Of a DNA stretch of 64,000 nucleotides, positions 8,542 through 16,150 are shown in pieces. The DNA lies in NCBI GenBank assembly GCA_003246265.1, contig QKAU01000017.1:54772-118771 (forward strand), read 5' to 3'. This DNA is from Kiritimatiellales bacterium. Its GTDB lineage: Bacteria > Verrucomicrobiota > Kiritimatiellia > Kiritimatiellales > Pontiellaceae. Below the pieces are notes generated by a model. That model did no database searches, had not been told where the DNA came from, and saw nothing but the letters and a program-made list of their open reading frames with translations. Within the stretch, counting starts at the first letter, position 1. Each line of letters begins with the position of its first letter. A program made the translations under genes and the position numbers.

Positions 8542-9213
8542 CTACTCGCCGCCCAGGTCGCAGATGTTGCACTGGCGGCAGTCGAGGCCCGGCGGCGTGT
8601 AGGTTTTGCCCTCGCGCTTCGCCTTGCGGATGTTGAGCTGGTTCATCCCGGCCAGGAAGAGCCCAAGGATGATGAAGGCGCCGGGGGCGGAGGTCATCAG
8701 CATGAAGTCCGTGGTCCAGCCCGGCACCATCTTGACCTGGAAGAGCGATCCGCCGGCCAGGAATTCGCGGGTGCCGCCCAGGACCACGAGCGAAAGCGTG
8801 AAACCCAGCCCCATGCCAAGCCCGTCGAGGACCGACTTGCCGATGCCGTTCTTCGAGGCGAAGGCTTCGGCCCGTCCAAGGACGATGCAGTTGACCACGA
8901 TGAGCGGGATGAAAATGCCCAGCGCCTCGTAGAGCGCCGTCGGCGCGTAGGCCTGCATCACGAAGTCCACGATCGTCACGAAGGTGGCGATCACGACGAT
9001 GTAGACCGGAATGCGGATCTTCTTGGGCACGATCCCCCGGATCGCCGAGATGACCGCGTTGCTGCACATCAGCACGCAGAGCGTCGCGACCCCCATCCCG
9101 AGGCCGTTGGTCGCGCTGGAGGTGACGGCCAGCGTCGGGCACATGCCGAGCATGAGCACCAGCACCGGATTCTCCTTCCACAGTCCCTTGCTGAATTCCT
9201 TCATCGCGCTCAT
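8542..9213 (-). CDS. rnfE: Rnf complex subunit E
   Basis: A 223-residue integral membrane protein of the RnfA/E-NqrD/E family. It has about six hydrophobic segments and the family signature NPVLVLMLGMCPTLAVT near the N-terminus. RnfE with RnfA forms the membrane channel that holds an Fe-S centre between them and helps couple electron flow from ferredoxin to NAD with ion pumping. The C-terminus carries a CRQC..C cysteine-rich tail (residues 207-217) that is not needed for the core fold. Starts in a 4-base overlap with rnfG. Confidence 0.93.
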   Translation of the reverse strand: MSAMKEFSKGLWKENPVLVLMLGMCPTLAVTSSATNGLGMGVATLCVLMCSNAVISAIRGIVPKKIRIPVYIVVIATFVTIVDFVMQAYAPTALYEALGIFIPLIVVNCIVLGRAEAFASKNGIGKSVLDGLGMGLGFTLSLVVLGGTREFLAGGSLFQVKMVPGWTTDFMLMTSAPGAFIILGLFLAGMNQLNIRKAKREGKTYTPPGLDCRQCNICDLGGE

Positions 9214-9872
9214 TGGCCGCCTCCCTGGGAAAGATCCTGCAGATGTTCAATGCATGTTCCAGCGACGGCGTAGACCGCACCGCAGACGGCGCGGCTGGTG
9301 ATGGTCGCCCCGGTCTTCGCGTCGACGTCGCCGCCATCCTTCGCAACCGCCCACGGCGTGCCGCCCCCTTGCCTGCCATCGTACTGGTCGAGGAAGCGGT
9401 TCGGAGCCAGGCCGGTCGCCTCGGTGCCGCCCCGGATCAGGTCGACGATCGTCTTCTGCACCTTGCGGTCGGTGATGGCCGTGCCCAGGCCCGGTGTTTC
9501 CGTCTGCTTGGTCACGATCACCTTCCGGACCGAGCCATCGGCCTCCAGACCGACCATGACGGTCACATCGCCGGAAAATCCTTCGGGCGTCACCACCTCG
9601 CCGGCATAGCCGACGATATCGCCGCCCTTGCGGGCGATATAGAAGCGGACCGGCCACCCCTTGGGGGAAGCGATGGTTTTTGTTTCGCTGCCCGGCACGT
9701 TGTCGAAGGGAGGAAGCACCTGCTGGAGCGCGGTGTTGGTCTTCTTTTGCTGGTTCACGGCGATCGCCTCCGCCGTGGAGACGTAGACCGCCGACAACAA
9801 CCCGGAAGCCACCGCCGCCACCACGCCGAGAAAGATGCCTAGTTTCGGAATGTTTACTTTCTGCGCAGCCAT
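9210..9872 (-). CDS. rnfG: Rnf complex subunit G (covalent FMN)
   Basis: A 220-residue protein with one N-terminal transmembrane helix and an FMN-binding domain. The covalent flavin motif is visible as TGATITSRAV near residue 185, where the second threonine normally bears FMN by a phosphoester bond. RnfG relays electrons on the outer face of the membrane. It starts immediately after the stop of rnfD (TAAATG) and ends overlapping rnfE, so expression is strongly coupled. Confidence 0.93.
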   Translation of the reverse strand: MAAQKVNIPKLGIFLGVVAAVASGLLSAVYVSTAEAIAVNQQKKTNTALQQVLPPFDNVPGSETKTIASPKGWPVRFYIARKGGDIVGYAGEVVTPEGFSGDVTVMVGLEADGSVRKVIVTKQTETPGLGTAITDRKVQKTIVDLIRGGTEATGLAPNRFLDQYDGRQGGGTPWAVAKDGGDVDAKTGATITSRAVCGAVYAVAGTCIEHLQDLSQGGGQ

Positions 9873-10871
9873 TTACGCCACCTTCCCTTTCTCGGGCGCC
9901 ACGTAGCCAAACGGTTTCTGGATCGTCATGCGGTCGATCAACGGAGTTAGCGCGTTCATGAAGAGGATGGAGAAACTGACCCCCTCGGGATAGCTGCCCC
10001 ACAGACGGATGAGGCTGGTCATGATGCCGCATCCCAGCCCGAAGATCAGTGCCCCCTTCCGGGTCATCGGCGATGTGACCATGTCGGTGGCCATGAAGAA
10101 GGCCCCCAGCAGCAGGCCGCCGGAAAGCACATGGACGACCGGCGAGTGGTATTCGGCCGGATTGGCCCAATGGGCGATGCCCGTGATGACCGCTACGGAG
10201 CCGATGAACGCGACCGGCACCTCCCATTTGATCAACTTGAAGGCAAGCAGGATCGCCCCGCCGGCCAGCAGCGCGATGGCCGAGGTTTCGCCGAGGCAGC
10301 CGCCGGTGTTGCCGAGGAGCATCTGTTTGATTTCCACCGCACCCGGCGCCATGCCCAGCGGCGTGGCGGTCGTTATGACATCCGCCCCCATCGACCGGGT
10401 CGCGTTCCAGGTGGTCATGATCTCCGGGAGTCCGATCAGGAGCCCGACGCGCGCCACCAGTGCGGGATTGAAGGGATTGTAGCCGAGCCCCCCGAAGAGC
10501 TGCTTGCCCAGCACGATGGCCAGCAGGCCTCCCAGCAGGCAGACCCACCACGGCACCCCGGCATTCAGGTTCATACCCAGCAGGATGCCGGTGATAATGG
10601 CGCTGCCGTCCTTCCAGGTGGAGGGGCGCTGCGTCAGCCTGTTCCATAGTTCCTCGAACAAAACGCACGAAGCGGTGCAGAGCAACAGCACCTCGAGGGC
10701 GGCGAGACCGAAGAACCAGACACCGGCCACGCAGGCGGGCAGCATGGCCGCCACGACGGTAAACATGATCCGCGGAATATTCTGCCCGCTGCGAATATGC
10801 GGCGAATTGCTGACGACCAGCTTCGCGGGATCCGGCAGGCGGATGGATGGGGATGATTCGTTTTCTGGCAT
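9873..10871 (-). CDS. rnfD: Rnf complex subunit D (covalent FMN)
   Basis: A 332-residue multi-pass membrane protein of the RnfD/NqrB family. It contains SPHIRSGQNIPRIM near the N-terminus, typical of the family, and the region around DVITTATPLGM where RnfD/NqrB bear FMN on threonine. RnfD forms the central ion-conducting part of the complex with RnfG attached. It lies 14 bases after the rnfC stop and is directly followed by rnfG. Length and order match the canonical ABCDGE operon. Confidence 0.93.
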   Translation of the reverse strand: MPENESSPSIRLPDPAKLVVSNSPHIRSGQNIPRIMFTVVAAMLPACVAGVWFFGLAALEVLLLCTASCVLFEELWNRLTQRPSTWKDGSAIITGILLGMNLNAGVPWWVCLLGGLLAIVLGKQLFGGLGYNPFNPALVARVGLLIGLPEIMTTWNATRSMGADVITTATPLGMAPGAVEIKQMLLGNTGGCLGETSAIALLAGGAILLAFKLIKWEVPVAFIGSVAVITGIAHWANPAEYHSPVVHVLSGGLLLGAFFMATDMVTSPMTRKGALIFGLGCGIMTSLIRLWGSYPEGVSFSILFMNALTPLIDRMTIQKPFGYVAPEKGKVA

Positions 10872-10885
10872 GGCCCGGTTCCCTC

Positions 10886-12211
10886 TTACTTTTTCCTAAG
10901 CTTGGATTGGATTTCGACCTTCGCCCACTTGAAATGCTGGTTCAGCGGACGGTGCGAGGGGCAGACATAGCTGCACGATCCGCATTCGATGCAGGCCGTG
11001 ACGTTCAGCTGCTGCGCCCAGTCGAAGCGCTTGTTTTCGACCGCCTGGCTGATGGTGGCCGGGAGGATGCTCATCGGGCAGACCTCGACGCAGCGGCCGC
11101 AGCGGATGCAGGGCTCGGAGGTGTAGAGCGAAACCTCGTCGCCCGCGATCAGCAGGATGCCCGAGGTATTCTTCATGACCGTAACCCCCAGCGAGCGCTG
11201 GGCGATGCCCATCATCGGCCCGCCCAGCAGCAGCTTGGCCGGCTGCTCGGAGATGCCACCGGCCAGCTCGAGCGCCTTGGCAATCGGCGTGCCGATGCGC
11301 AGCCGCCAGTTGCCAGGCCGCACCACCGGCTTGCCGGTGATCGTCGTGACGCGCTCGATCGACGGACGGCCGCGGACCACCGCGTCGGCAACCGCCACCG
11401 CCGATGCCACGTTCTGCACGACGCACTTGACATCCATCGGCAACTTCCCGACCGGCACTTCGCGGCCGGTGATGGCGTAGATCAACTGCTTCTCGGCCCC
11501 TTGGGGATAGTTGACCGGAAGCGCCTGCACCCTGACGTTGTACCTGCCGGCCACGGCTTCAAGCGCCGCGATGGCGTCGGGCTTGTTGTCCTCAACACCG
11601 ATGATCGCGGTGTCGAGCCCGATGATGCGCGCAATGATGGCGGCCCCGACCACGACCTCCTCCGCCTGCTCCAGCATGAGCCGGTGGTCGGCGGTGAGGT
11701 AGGGTTCGCACTCGGCTCCATTGAGGATCAGCGTATCGATCTCCTTGCCTGGCGGCGGGGAGAGCTTGACGTGCGAGGGGAAGCCCGCCCCCCCCATGCC
11801 GACCACGCCCGCATCGGCCACGCGCTGCCGCAGCTCGGCGGGCGGGCATTGCCGCCAGTCGGCGATCGGCTCGAACGGGGAGCCCCACTCGTCGCTGCCG
11901 TCGGCCGTGATCTCGATGGCCGGGATGGCCAGCCCGGTCGGACCGGGGCACTTGTCGATGGCGCTCACGATGCCGCTGGTCGGCGCGTGGAGCGGGACGG
12001 AAACAAAGCCGGTGGCCTTGGCCAGCAAGGCGCCCTTCTTGACGGCATCGCCCTTCTTCACCACCAGTTCCGGCGGGGCGCCGATGTTCTGGTGCATGAT
12101 GACGGTGTACTTCTCAAGCAAAGGCGCATCCTGGATCGGCTTGGAGGCGGAGAGCGCCTTGCTGTCGTCCGGGTGGACGCCGCCCTTGAACTTGCGCGGC
12201 TTCTCGTTCAT
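10886..12211 (-). CDS. rnfC: Rnf complex subunit C (NADH- and Fe-S-binding)
   Basis: A 441-residue soluble subunit. It has the FMN/NADH region GMGGAGFPSHVKL (around residue 135) and a C-terminal pair of [4Fe-4S] motifs, CIRCGRCVEVCP and CIECGSCSYVCP. RnfC binds NADH and passes electrons between the nicotinamide site and the membrane part. The start at 12211 (MNEKPRKFKGGVHP) was chosen because it matches the typical RnfC opening and because the ATG overlaps the rnfB stop in ATGA; longer upstream reading is not conserved. The tail is short compared with proteobacterial RnfC. Confidence 0.93.
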   Translation of the reverse strand: MNEKPRKFKGGVHPDDSKALSASKPIQDAPLLEKYTVIMHQNIGAPPELVVKKGDAVKKGALLAKATGFVSVPLHAPTSGIVSAIDKCPGPTGLAIPAIEITADGSDEWGSPFEPIADWRQCPPAELRQRVADAGVVGMGGAGFPSHVKLSPPPGKEIDTLILNGAECEPYLTADHRLMLEQAEEVVVGAAIIARIIGLDTAIIGVEDNKPDAIAALEAVAGRYNVRVQALPVNYPQGAEKQLIYAITGREVPVGKLPMDVKCVVQNVASAVAVADAVVRGRPSIERVTTITGKPVVRPGNWRLRIGTPIAKALELAGGISEQPAKLLLGGPMMGIAQRSLGVTVMKNTSGILLIAGDEVSLYTSEPCIRCGRCVEVCPMSILPATISQAVENKRFDWAQQLNVTACIECGSCSYVCPSHRPLNQHFKWAKVEIQSKLRKK

Positions 12212-13035
12212 TTCGCGGCTCCTTGGTATTCGTTGGCGGCGTGCTTGCTGGCGAGGCGCAGGGCCGAAGTAGGACATTGCGATTTTTCAACCAGGTCGGT
12301 GGTCGGCGGGTTTTCGTAGTTCGTGCGGACCAGGAAGCCGTCGACCACCATCTGGCCCTCTTCGCCCGCCTTCACGCACTTGCGGCAGGCGATGCATGCG
12401 GTCTTGCAGACCAGGCGCTTGGCCGCACCCTTTTCGGGGGAGTTGCAGTAGACATGGACGTCGACCGAGGCCTGTACCATGACGATCAGGTTCTTCGGGC
12501 AGGTGGCGACGCAGTTTTCGCAGCCGACGCACAGTTCGGGATGGACCACCGCGAGGCCGTCGCGGATCTCGATCGCCCCGAAGGGACAGGCGTTCGCGCA
12601 GCTGCCAAAGCCGAGGCATCCATGGTCGCACCCCTTGGCGCCGCCGGCCACCACGACGGCGGAACGGCAGTCGCGGATCCCGTTGTAGAGGGTGCGCACC
12701 GTGTTGGCGCAGTCGCCGCTGCAGCGCACGACCGCCACCCGCTTCTCCTTCTGTTCCGCCTCGATGCCGAGATATTGGGAAATGTTGCGGACGTCGTCCG
12801 GGGAGCAGACGGGGCACTGGCCCGGCAGCGCCCTGGCCCCCACGACGGCCTTGGCGAAGTCGGCGCAGCCGGCAAAGCCGCAACCGCCGCAGTTGGCGCC
12901 GGGCAGCAGCTCGCCGACCCGTTCGATCCGCTCGTCGGTCTCGACGGCGAAGGCCTTGGCCACCACGCCGATCACCACGCCCAGTACGCCGCCGATGGCG
13001 CCGGTCGATACAATCGCTACAAGTGCAGTATCCAT
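12208..13035 (-). CDS. rnfB: Rnf complex subunit B (polyferredoxin)
   Basis: A 275-residue protein: an N-terminal membrane helix (VAIVSTGAIGGVLGVVIGVV), then the Fe-S domain with LLPGANCGGCGFAGC and a nearby CPVC, then [4Fe-4S] motifs CxxxC..C around SCANACPFGAIEI and CVGCENCVATCPKNLI, and a last cysteine cluster CKTACIACRKC. RnfB is the entry point for electrons from reduced ferredoxin. The last cluster plus about 35 residues is an extension seen in anaerobes with multi-cluster RnfB. Follows rnfA after 12 bases. Confidence 0.93.
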   Translation of the reverse strand: MDTALVAIVSTGAIGGVLGVVIGVVAKAFAVETDERIERVGELLPGANCGGCGFAGCADFAKAVVGARALPGQCPVCSPDDVRNISQYLGIEAEQKEKRVAVVRCSGDCANTVRTLYNGIRDCRSAVVVAGGAKGCDHGCLGFGSCANACPFGAIEIRDGLAVVHPELCVGCENCVATCPKNLIVMVQASVDVHVYCNSPEKGAAKRLVCKTACIACRKCVKAGEEGQMVVDGFLVRTNYENPPTTDLVEKSQCPTSALRLASKHAANEYQGAAK

Positions 13036-13047
13036 GTCAGAATCCCT

Positions 13048-13641
13048 TTAAACGAGGCCGGAGAAACCTAGGAAGGCCATGGCGAGGATGCCGGCCGTGA
13101 TCAACGAAATGGCGGTCCCCTCGAACGCCTTGGGGACGCGCGCGAGGTCCAGCTTTTCACGCAGGCTGGAGAACAGGACCAGGGCCAGCGCGAATCCTAC
13201 CGCGGAACAGAAGCCGTAGATCGTCGCGCCGTACCAGGTGGACTGCACCGATCCCGGCGCGGACTTGGCGTTGAGGACTACGCAGCCGAGTACCGCGCAG
13301 TTGGTGGTGATGAGCGGGAGGAAGATGCCGAGACTTTCGTAGAGCTTGGCGCTGACCTTCTGCAGGATGATCTCGACGAGCTGCACCAGGGCGGCAATCA
13401 CGACGATGAAGACCAGCGTCTGGAGGAACTCCAGCTTCATCGGGACCAGCAGGAAGCGGTTGACCAGCGAGGCCACGAGCGAGGCCAGGGTCATCACGAA
13501 CACCACGGCGCCCGACATTCCCAGCGCGGTATCCAGCTTCTTGGAGACCCCTAGGAAGGGGCATATCCCCAGGAACTTCGAGAGCACGAAGTTGTTCACC
13601 AGGATCGCGCCGACCGTAATTACGAGGAATTCGCTCAACAT
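13048..13641 (-). CDS. rnfA: Rnf complex subunit A
   Basis: A 197-residue membrane protein of the RnfA/NqrE family, with six hydrophobic helices and the signature NNFVLSKFLGICPFLGVSKK near the start and TTNCAVLG in the middle, whose cysteines hold the intramembrane cluster shared with RnfE. It is the first gene of the rnfABCDGE operon. The ATG at 13641 gives the standard length; an extension to 13677 would add residues not found in the family. The 241 bases upstream separate it from a divergent small gene and must hold the operon promoter, but no clear sigma-70 boxes were found on this strand. Confidence 0.93.
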   Translation of the reverse strand: MLSEFLVITVGAILVNNFVLSKFLGICPFLGVSKKLDTALGMSGAVVFVMTLASLVASLVNRFLLVPMKLEFLQTLVFIVVIAALVQLVEIILQKVSAKLYESLGIFLPLITTNCAVLGCVVLNAKSAPGSVQSTWYGATIYGFCSAVGFALALVLFSSLREKLDLARVPKAFEGTAISLITAGILAMAFLGFSGLV

Positions 13642-13815
13642 CTTCTCCAACCGCCTTTCCCCTTGGATTGCGAACAAAACAAAGCGCGTAATTTAGCAGT
13701 ATCCGGTGTTTGTGCAAATACCGTTCAACGGGTTGTGCCAATTTAGAATGGGTACCAACAATGCCCGCCCGGCCTATCCCTGCAAGCACGACAAAGAATT
13801 TTCCAACAAAATGCG

Positions 13816-13844
13816 TTGCGGCCCTACGGAATTTGGACTATATG
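13816..13844 (+). promoter_or_regulatory. candidate sigma-70 promoter for the small DNA-binding-type gene
   Basis: TTGCGG at 13816-13821 and TATATG at 13839-13844 are separated by 17 bases. Transcription would begin near 13851, leaving a leader of about 32 bases before the ATG at 13883. An earlier ATG at 13853 would be almost leaderless, which argues for the later start. Confidence 0.45.
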
Positions 13845-13882
13845 GGTACGGTATGAAGAAAACCAAACAACGGAGCAGGAAG

Positions 13883-14062
13883 ATGGCAACCAACCCGATC
13901 GGAAAAGGCACTAAAACCATCGGCATCAACATGCAGGCCAAGATGGCGCAGGAACTGTCGAAGCGCGCCGAATCCATGCATATTTCGGTCAGTAAATACT
14001 GCAAGCTGATCCTTCAGGAATGGATCGACTCCGGCAAGAAGCTGAATCTTGCCGAGAAGTAG
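13883..14062 (+). CDS. small ribbon-helix-helix-like protein
   Basis: A 59-residue basic protein: a short strand (TKTIGINMQ), then two helices (AQELSKRAESMH, SVSKYCKLILQEWIDSG). This is the strand-helix-helix pattern of CopG/Arc-type ribbon-helix-helix DNA-binding proteins, which act as dimers. A GGAG site lies seven bases before the ATG at 13883, supporting this start over one at 13853. It stands alone, divergent from rnfA and followed by a good terminator, with no toxin partner next to it, so it is more likely a free-standing regulator than an antitoxin. Function is inferred from pattern only. Confidence 0.6.
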   Translation: MATNPIGKGTKTIGINMQAKMAQELSKRAESMHISVSKYCKLILQEWIDSGKKLNLAEK

Positions 14063-14089
14063 CCCGTCGACCGCTTGGAAGCGATTGTC

Positions 14090-14117
14090 AGCCGGTTTCT
14101 CCGAGGCCGGCTTTTTT
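14090..14117 (+). terminator. rho-independent terminator
   Basis: AGCCGG and CCGGCT form a 6-base stem with a short loop, followed directly by six T residues. It lies 28 bases after the stop of the small DNA-binding-type gene and separates it from the 6-phosphogluconolactonase gene. Confidence 0.75.
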
Positions 14118-14184
14118 CGTGCAACTGCCCCGCTGCGCTCACCATTTGCTTTACTCGGCCCTGCATGCCGCTATCGTATGGAGA

Positions 14185-14826
14185 ATGATTGAACGACGCT
14201 TTGAGTCGGGCACGGCCATCGCCCTGGACGCCGCGGAGTTGCTGCGGTCGGTCCTGCCCACCCCCGGCAACCTGATGCTCAGCGGCGGTGCCACGCCCTA
14301 CGCCGCCTATCACCTGCTGGCCCAGGCACCCTGCCCCGTCCATCCGGAACGTCGCCTTTTCCTGAGCGACGAACGGTTGGTGCCCGGCGAATCCGAGAGG
14401 AACAACGCCCGCAACCTTGCACCGATGCTCGACGCGCTCGGATGCGGCGACCGTTTCATCCGGGTCGACACCTCCCTGGCCCCGCCCGAAGCCGCGGCCC
14501 GGTTCGAAGCCGAGCTCCAGCCGTTGCTGCGCGTCGATCTCGGTTTGTTGGGAATGGGCAGCGATGGCCATGCCGCGGGCTTCTTCACCATCGATGAGGC
14601 AGCGCGGTTTGCGGGCCCCTTGGTACTCCACACCGCACGGCCCGACGGATTGCGGGGCGTGAGCATCACCCCCGCCTTCCTGAAACGGGTCGAACGGATC
14701 ATCCTGCTGGTAGCCGGCGAAGAGAAAAGGGCCGTCCTGGAAACGCTGCGCCGTCGTCCCGAAACCATCCCGGCGGGCATTGCCCTGGCCGGACACCCCA
14801 ACGTCGAACTCTGGAGCGCGCCCTGA
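14185..14826 (+). CDS. pgl: 6-phosphogluconolactonase
   Basis: A 213-residue protein of the glucosamine-6-phosphate isomerase/6-phosphogluconolactonase fold: LMLSGGATPYAAY (phosphate loop), FLSDERLVPGESERNNARN, and LGLLGMGSDGHAAGFF with the catalytic His. It hydrolyses 6-phosphogluconolactone in the oxidative pentose-phosphate pathway. The next enzyme, 6-phosphogluconate dehydrogenase, is encoded far away at 50914-52362. The start at 14185 is preceded by GGAG at a short distance; no better in-frame start is seen. Separated by only three bases from lgt. Confidence 0.85.
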   Translation: MIERRFESGTAIALDAAELLRSVLPTPGNLMLSGGATPYAAYHLLAQAPCPVHPERRLFLSDERLVPGESERNNARNLAPMLDALGCGDRFIRVDTSLAPPEAAARFEAELQPLLRVDLGLLGMGSDGHAAGFFTIDEAARFAGPLVLHTARPDGLRGVSITPAFLKRVERIILLVAGEEKRAVLETLRRRPETIPAGIALAGHPNVELWSAP

Positions 14827-14829
14827 TCC

Positions 14830-15699
14830 ATGGACCACTACATCCACCACATCAACCCGATCCTCCTGCCGATCGCCGGCCCGTTGGCGGTGCGCTGGTA
14901 CGGTCTCTCGTATCTGCTGGGATTCCTCTTCGCCATCCTGTTGCTGCGCCGCTGGTCGCGCCGCGGCGAATTCGAAGTGCCCCTGCCCGAAGTCTCCAAC
15001 TTCATCGCCCTGCTGGCCTTTTTCGGAGTCATGCTCGGGGGACGGCTCGGCTATGTGCTTTTCTACGAACTCGACCGGTACCTGGCTGCGCCGCTGGACA
15101 TCTTCAAGGTATGGGACGGGGGCATGTCGAGCCATGGCGGGTTCGTCGGCGTGATCCTCTTCATGCTCTGGTATGCCCGGAGACACCGCCACTCCTTCTG
15201 GAACCTGGCCGACAACATGGCCTGTACCGCGTCGCTCGGCTTTGCCTTCGGTCGCCTGGCCAACTTTGTCAACGGCGAGCTGTGGGGCCGGGTGAGCGAC
15301 GTTAAATGGGCCGTCATCTTCCCATTGGAAGCGGGGTTGAAATATGGCGAATACGACCTGCAGTCCATCCATGACATGGTGTCCGCCGGGCGGCTTCAGC
15401 CGCGCCATCCCTCCCAGCTCTACCAGGCGGCCTGCGAAGGTTTCCTCGTCTTCGGCCTGATGATGCTGCTGCGGCGCACGGCATGGGGCCAGCGTCCCGG
15501 AGCGCTGAGCGCGGCCTATCTCGTGCTCTATGCGACCGCCCGTTTCGCCATGGAGTTCTTCCGCGAACCCGACAGCACCATCTACTTCGGCTGGGTCTCG
15601 AAGGGGCAGTTCTACTCCGCGCTCATGCTGGCCGCCGCCTTCCTCATTGCCGCGGCCAGGGGGTTGTGGAACCGCCCGGAGCCCGGCCCCACAAGATAA
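14830..15699 (+). CDS. lgt: prolipoprotein diacylglyceryl transferase
   Basis: A 289-residue membrane enzyme that transfers diacylglycerol from phosphatidylglycerol to the lipobox cysteine of prolipoproteins. Family marks are VRWYGLSYLLGF in helix 1, MSSHGGFVG with the conserved His-Gly-Gly, and the signature GRLANFVNGELWGR, then HPSQLYQA. About seven hydrophobic helices. The 3' end overlaps the convergent CYTH gene by 56 bases. Presence of Lgt supports export of lipoproteins such as the one at 7948-8439. Confidence 0.92.
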   Translation: MDHYIHHINPILLPIAGPLAVRWYGLSYLLGFLFAILLLRRWSRRGEFEVPLPEVSNFIALLAFFGVMLGGRLGYVLFYELDRYLAAPLDIFKVWDGGMSSHGGFVGVILFMLWYARRHRHSFWNLADNMACTASLGFAFGRLANFVNGELWGRVSDVKWAVIFPLEAGLKYGEYDLQSIHDMVSAGRLQPRHPSQLYQAACEGFLVFGLMMLLRRTAWGQRPGALSAAYLVLYATARFAMEFFREPDSTIYFGWVSKGQFYSALMLAAAFLIAAARGLWNRPEPGPTR

Positions 15700-16150
15700 A
15701 GGGGTGCCGCGCCAGGTAGGCGTTGTAGTAGCGGACGTCCCCGGTCACCTCCGGACCCGCCCACTCCGGCAGTTCAACGGCCTGCGCTTCCGCCTCCAGT
15801 TCCACTTCGGCCAGCACCAGGCCGGTATTGTCGCCGGCAAACAGGTCCACCTCCCACGTCAATCCTCCATGCAGCACCCGGTGGCGGGTCTTTTCCACCA
15901 CGTTGCCGCAGAGATCCAGCAAAGCCTGGGCATCGGCAACCGGGATGGGATATTCGAATTCGGGGCGGGCAAGCCCTCCCGTGGAAGGCCCCTTGATCGT
16001 CAGGAAAGCCTCTTTGCCCATGATGCGTACGCGGACGGTTGCGCCTTCGCCGGAGGCCAGGTAGCCCTGGCGGCAAGCAACACCTTCGTCAGCCGCAATG
16101 CGCCAGCCGTCGTCGCGCACCAGGAACTTGCGTTCTATCTCGATGCCCAT
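15644..16150 (-). CDS. CYTH-domain phosphatase/triphosphatase-like protein
   Basis: A 168-residue CYTH protein starting MGIEIERKFLV, the ExExK signature that binds triphosphate and metal, followed by alternating charged strands (ATVRVRIM, AFLTIKG, FEYPIP, WEVDLFAG, LAEVELE), as expected for the tunnel fold. Members hydrolyse inorganic triphosphate or related compounds. The ATG at 16150 is inside the 3' end of hypF (16-base overlap). The last ~20 residues, which overlap lgt on the other strand, lie beyond the usual domain end and may be unconserved. Confidence 0.85.
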   Translation of the reverse strand: MGIEIERKFLVRDDGWRIAADEGVACRQGYLASGEGATVRVRIMGKEAFLTIKGPSTGGLARPEFEYPIPVADAQALLDLCGNVVEKTRHRVLHGGLTWEVDLFAGDNTGLVLAEVELEAEAQAVELPEWAGPEVTGDVRYYNAYLARHPFILWGRAPGGSTTPWPRQ

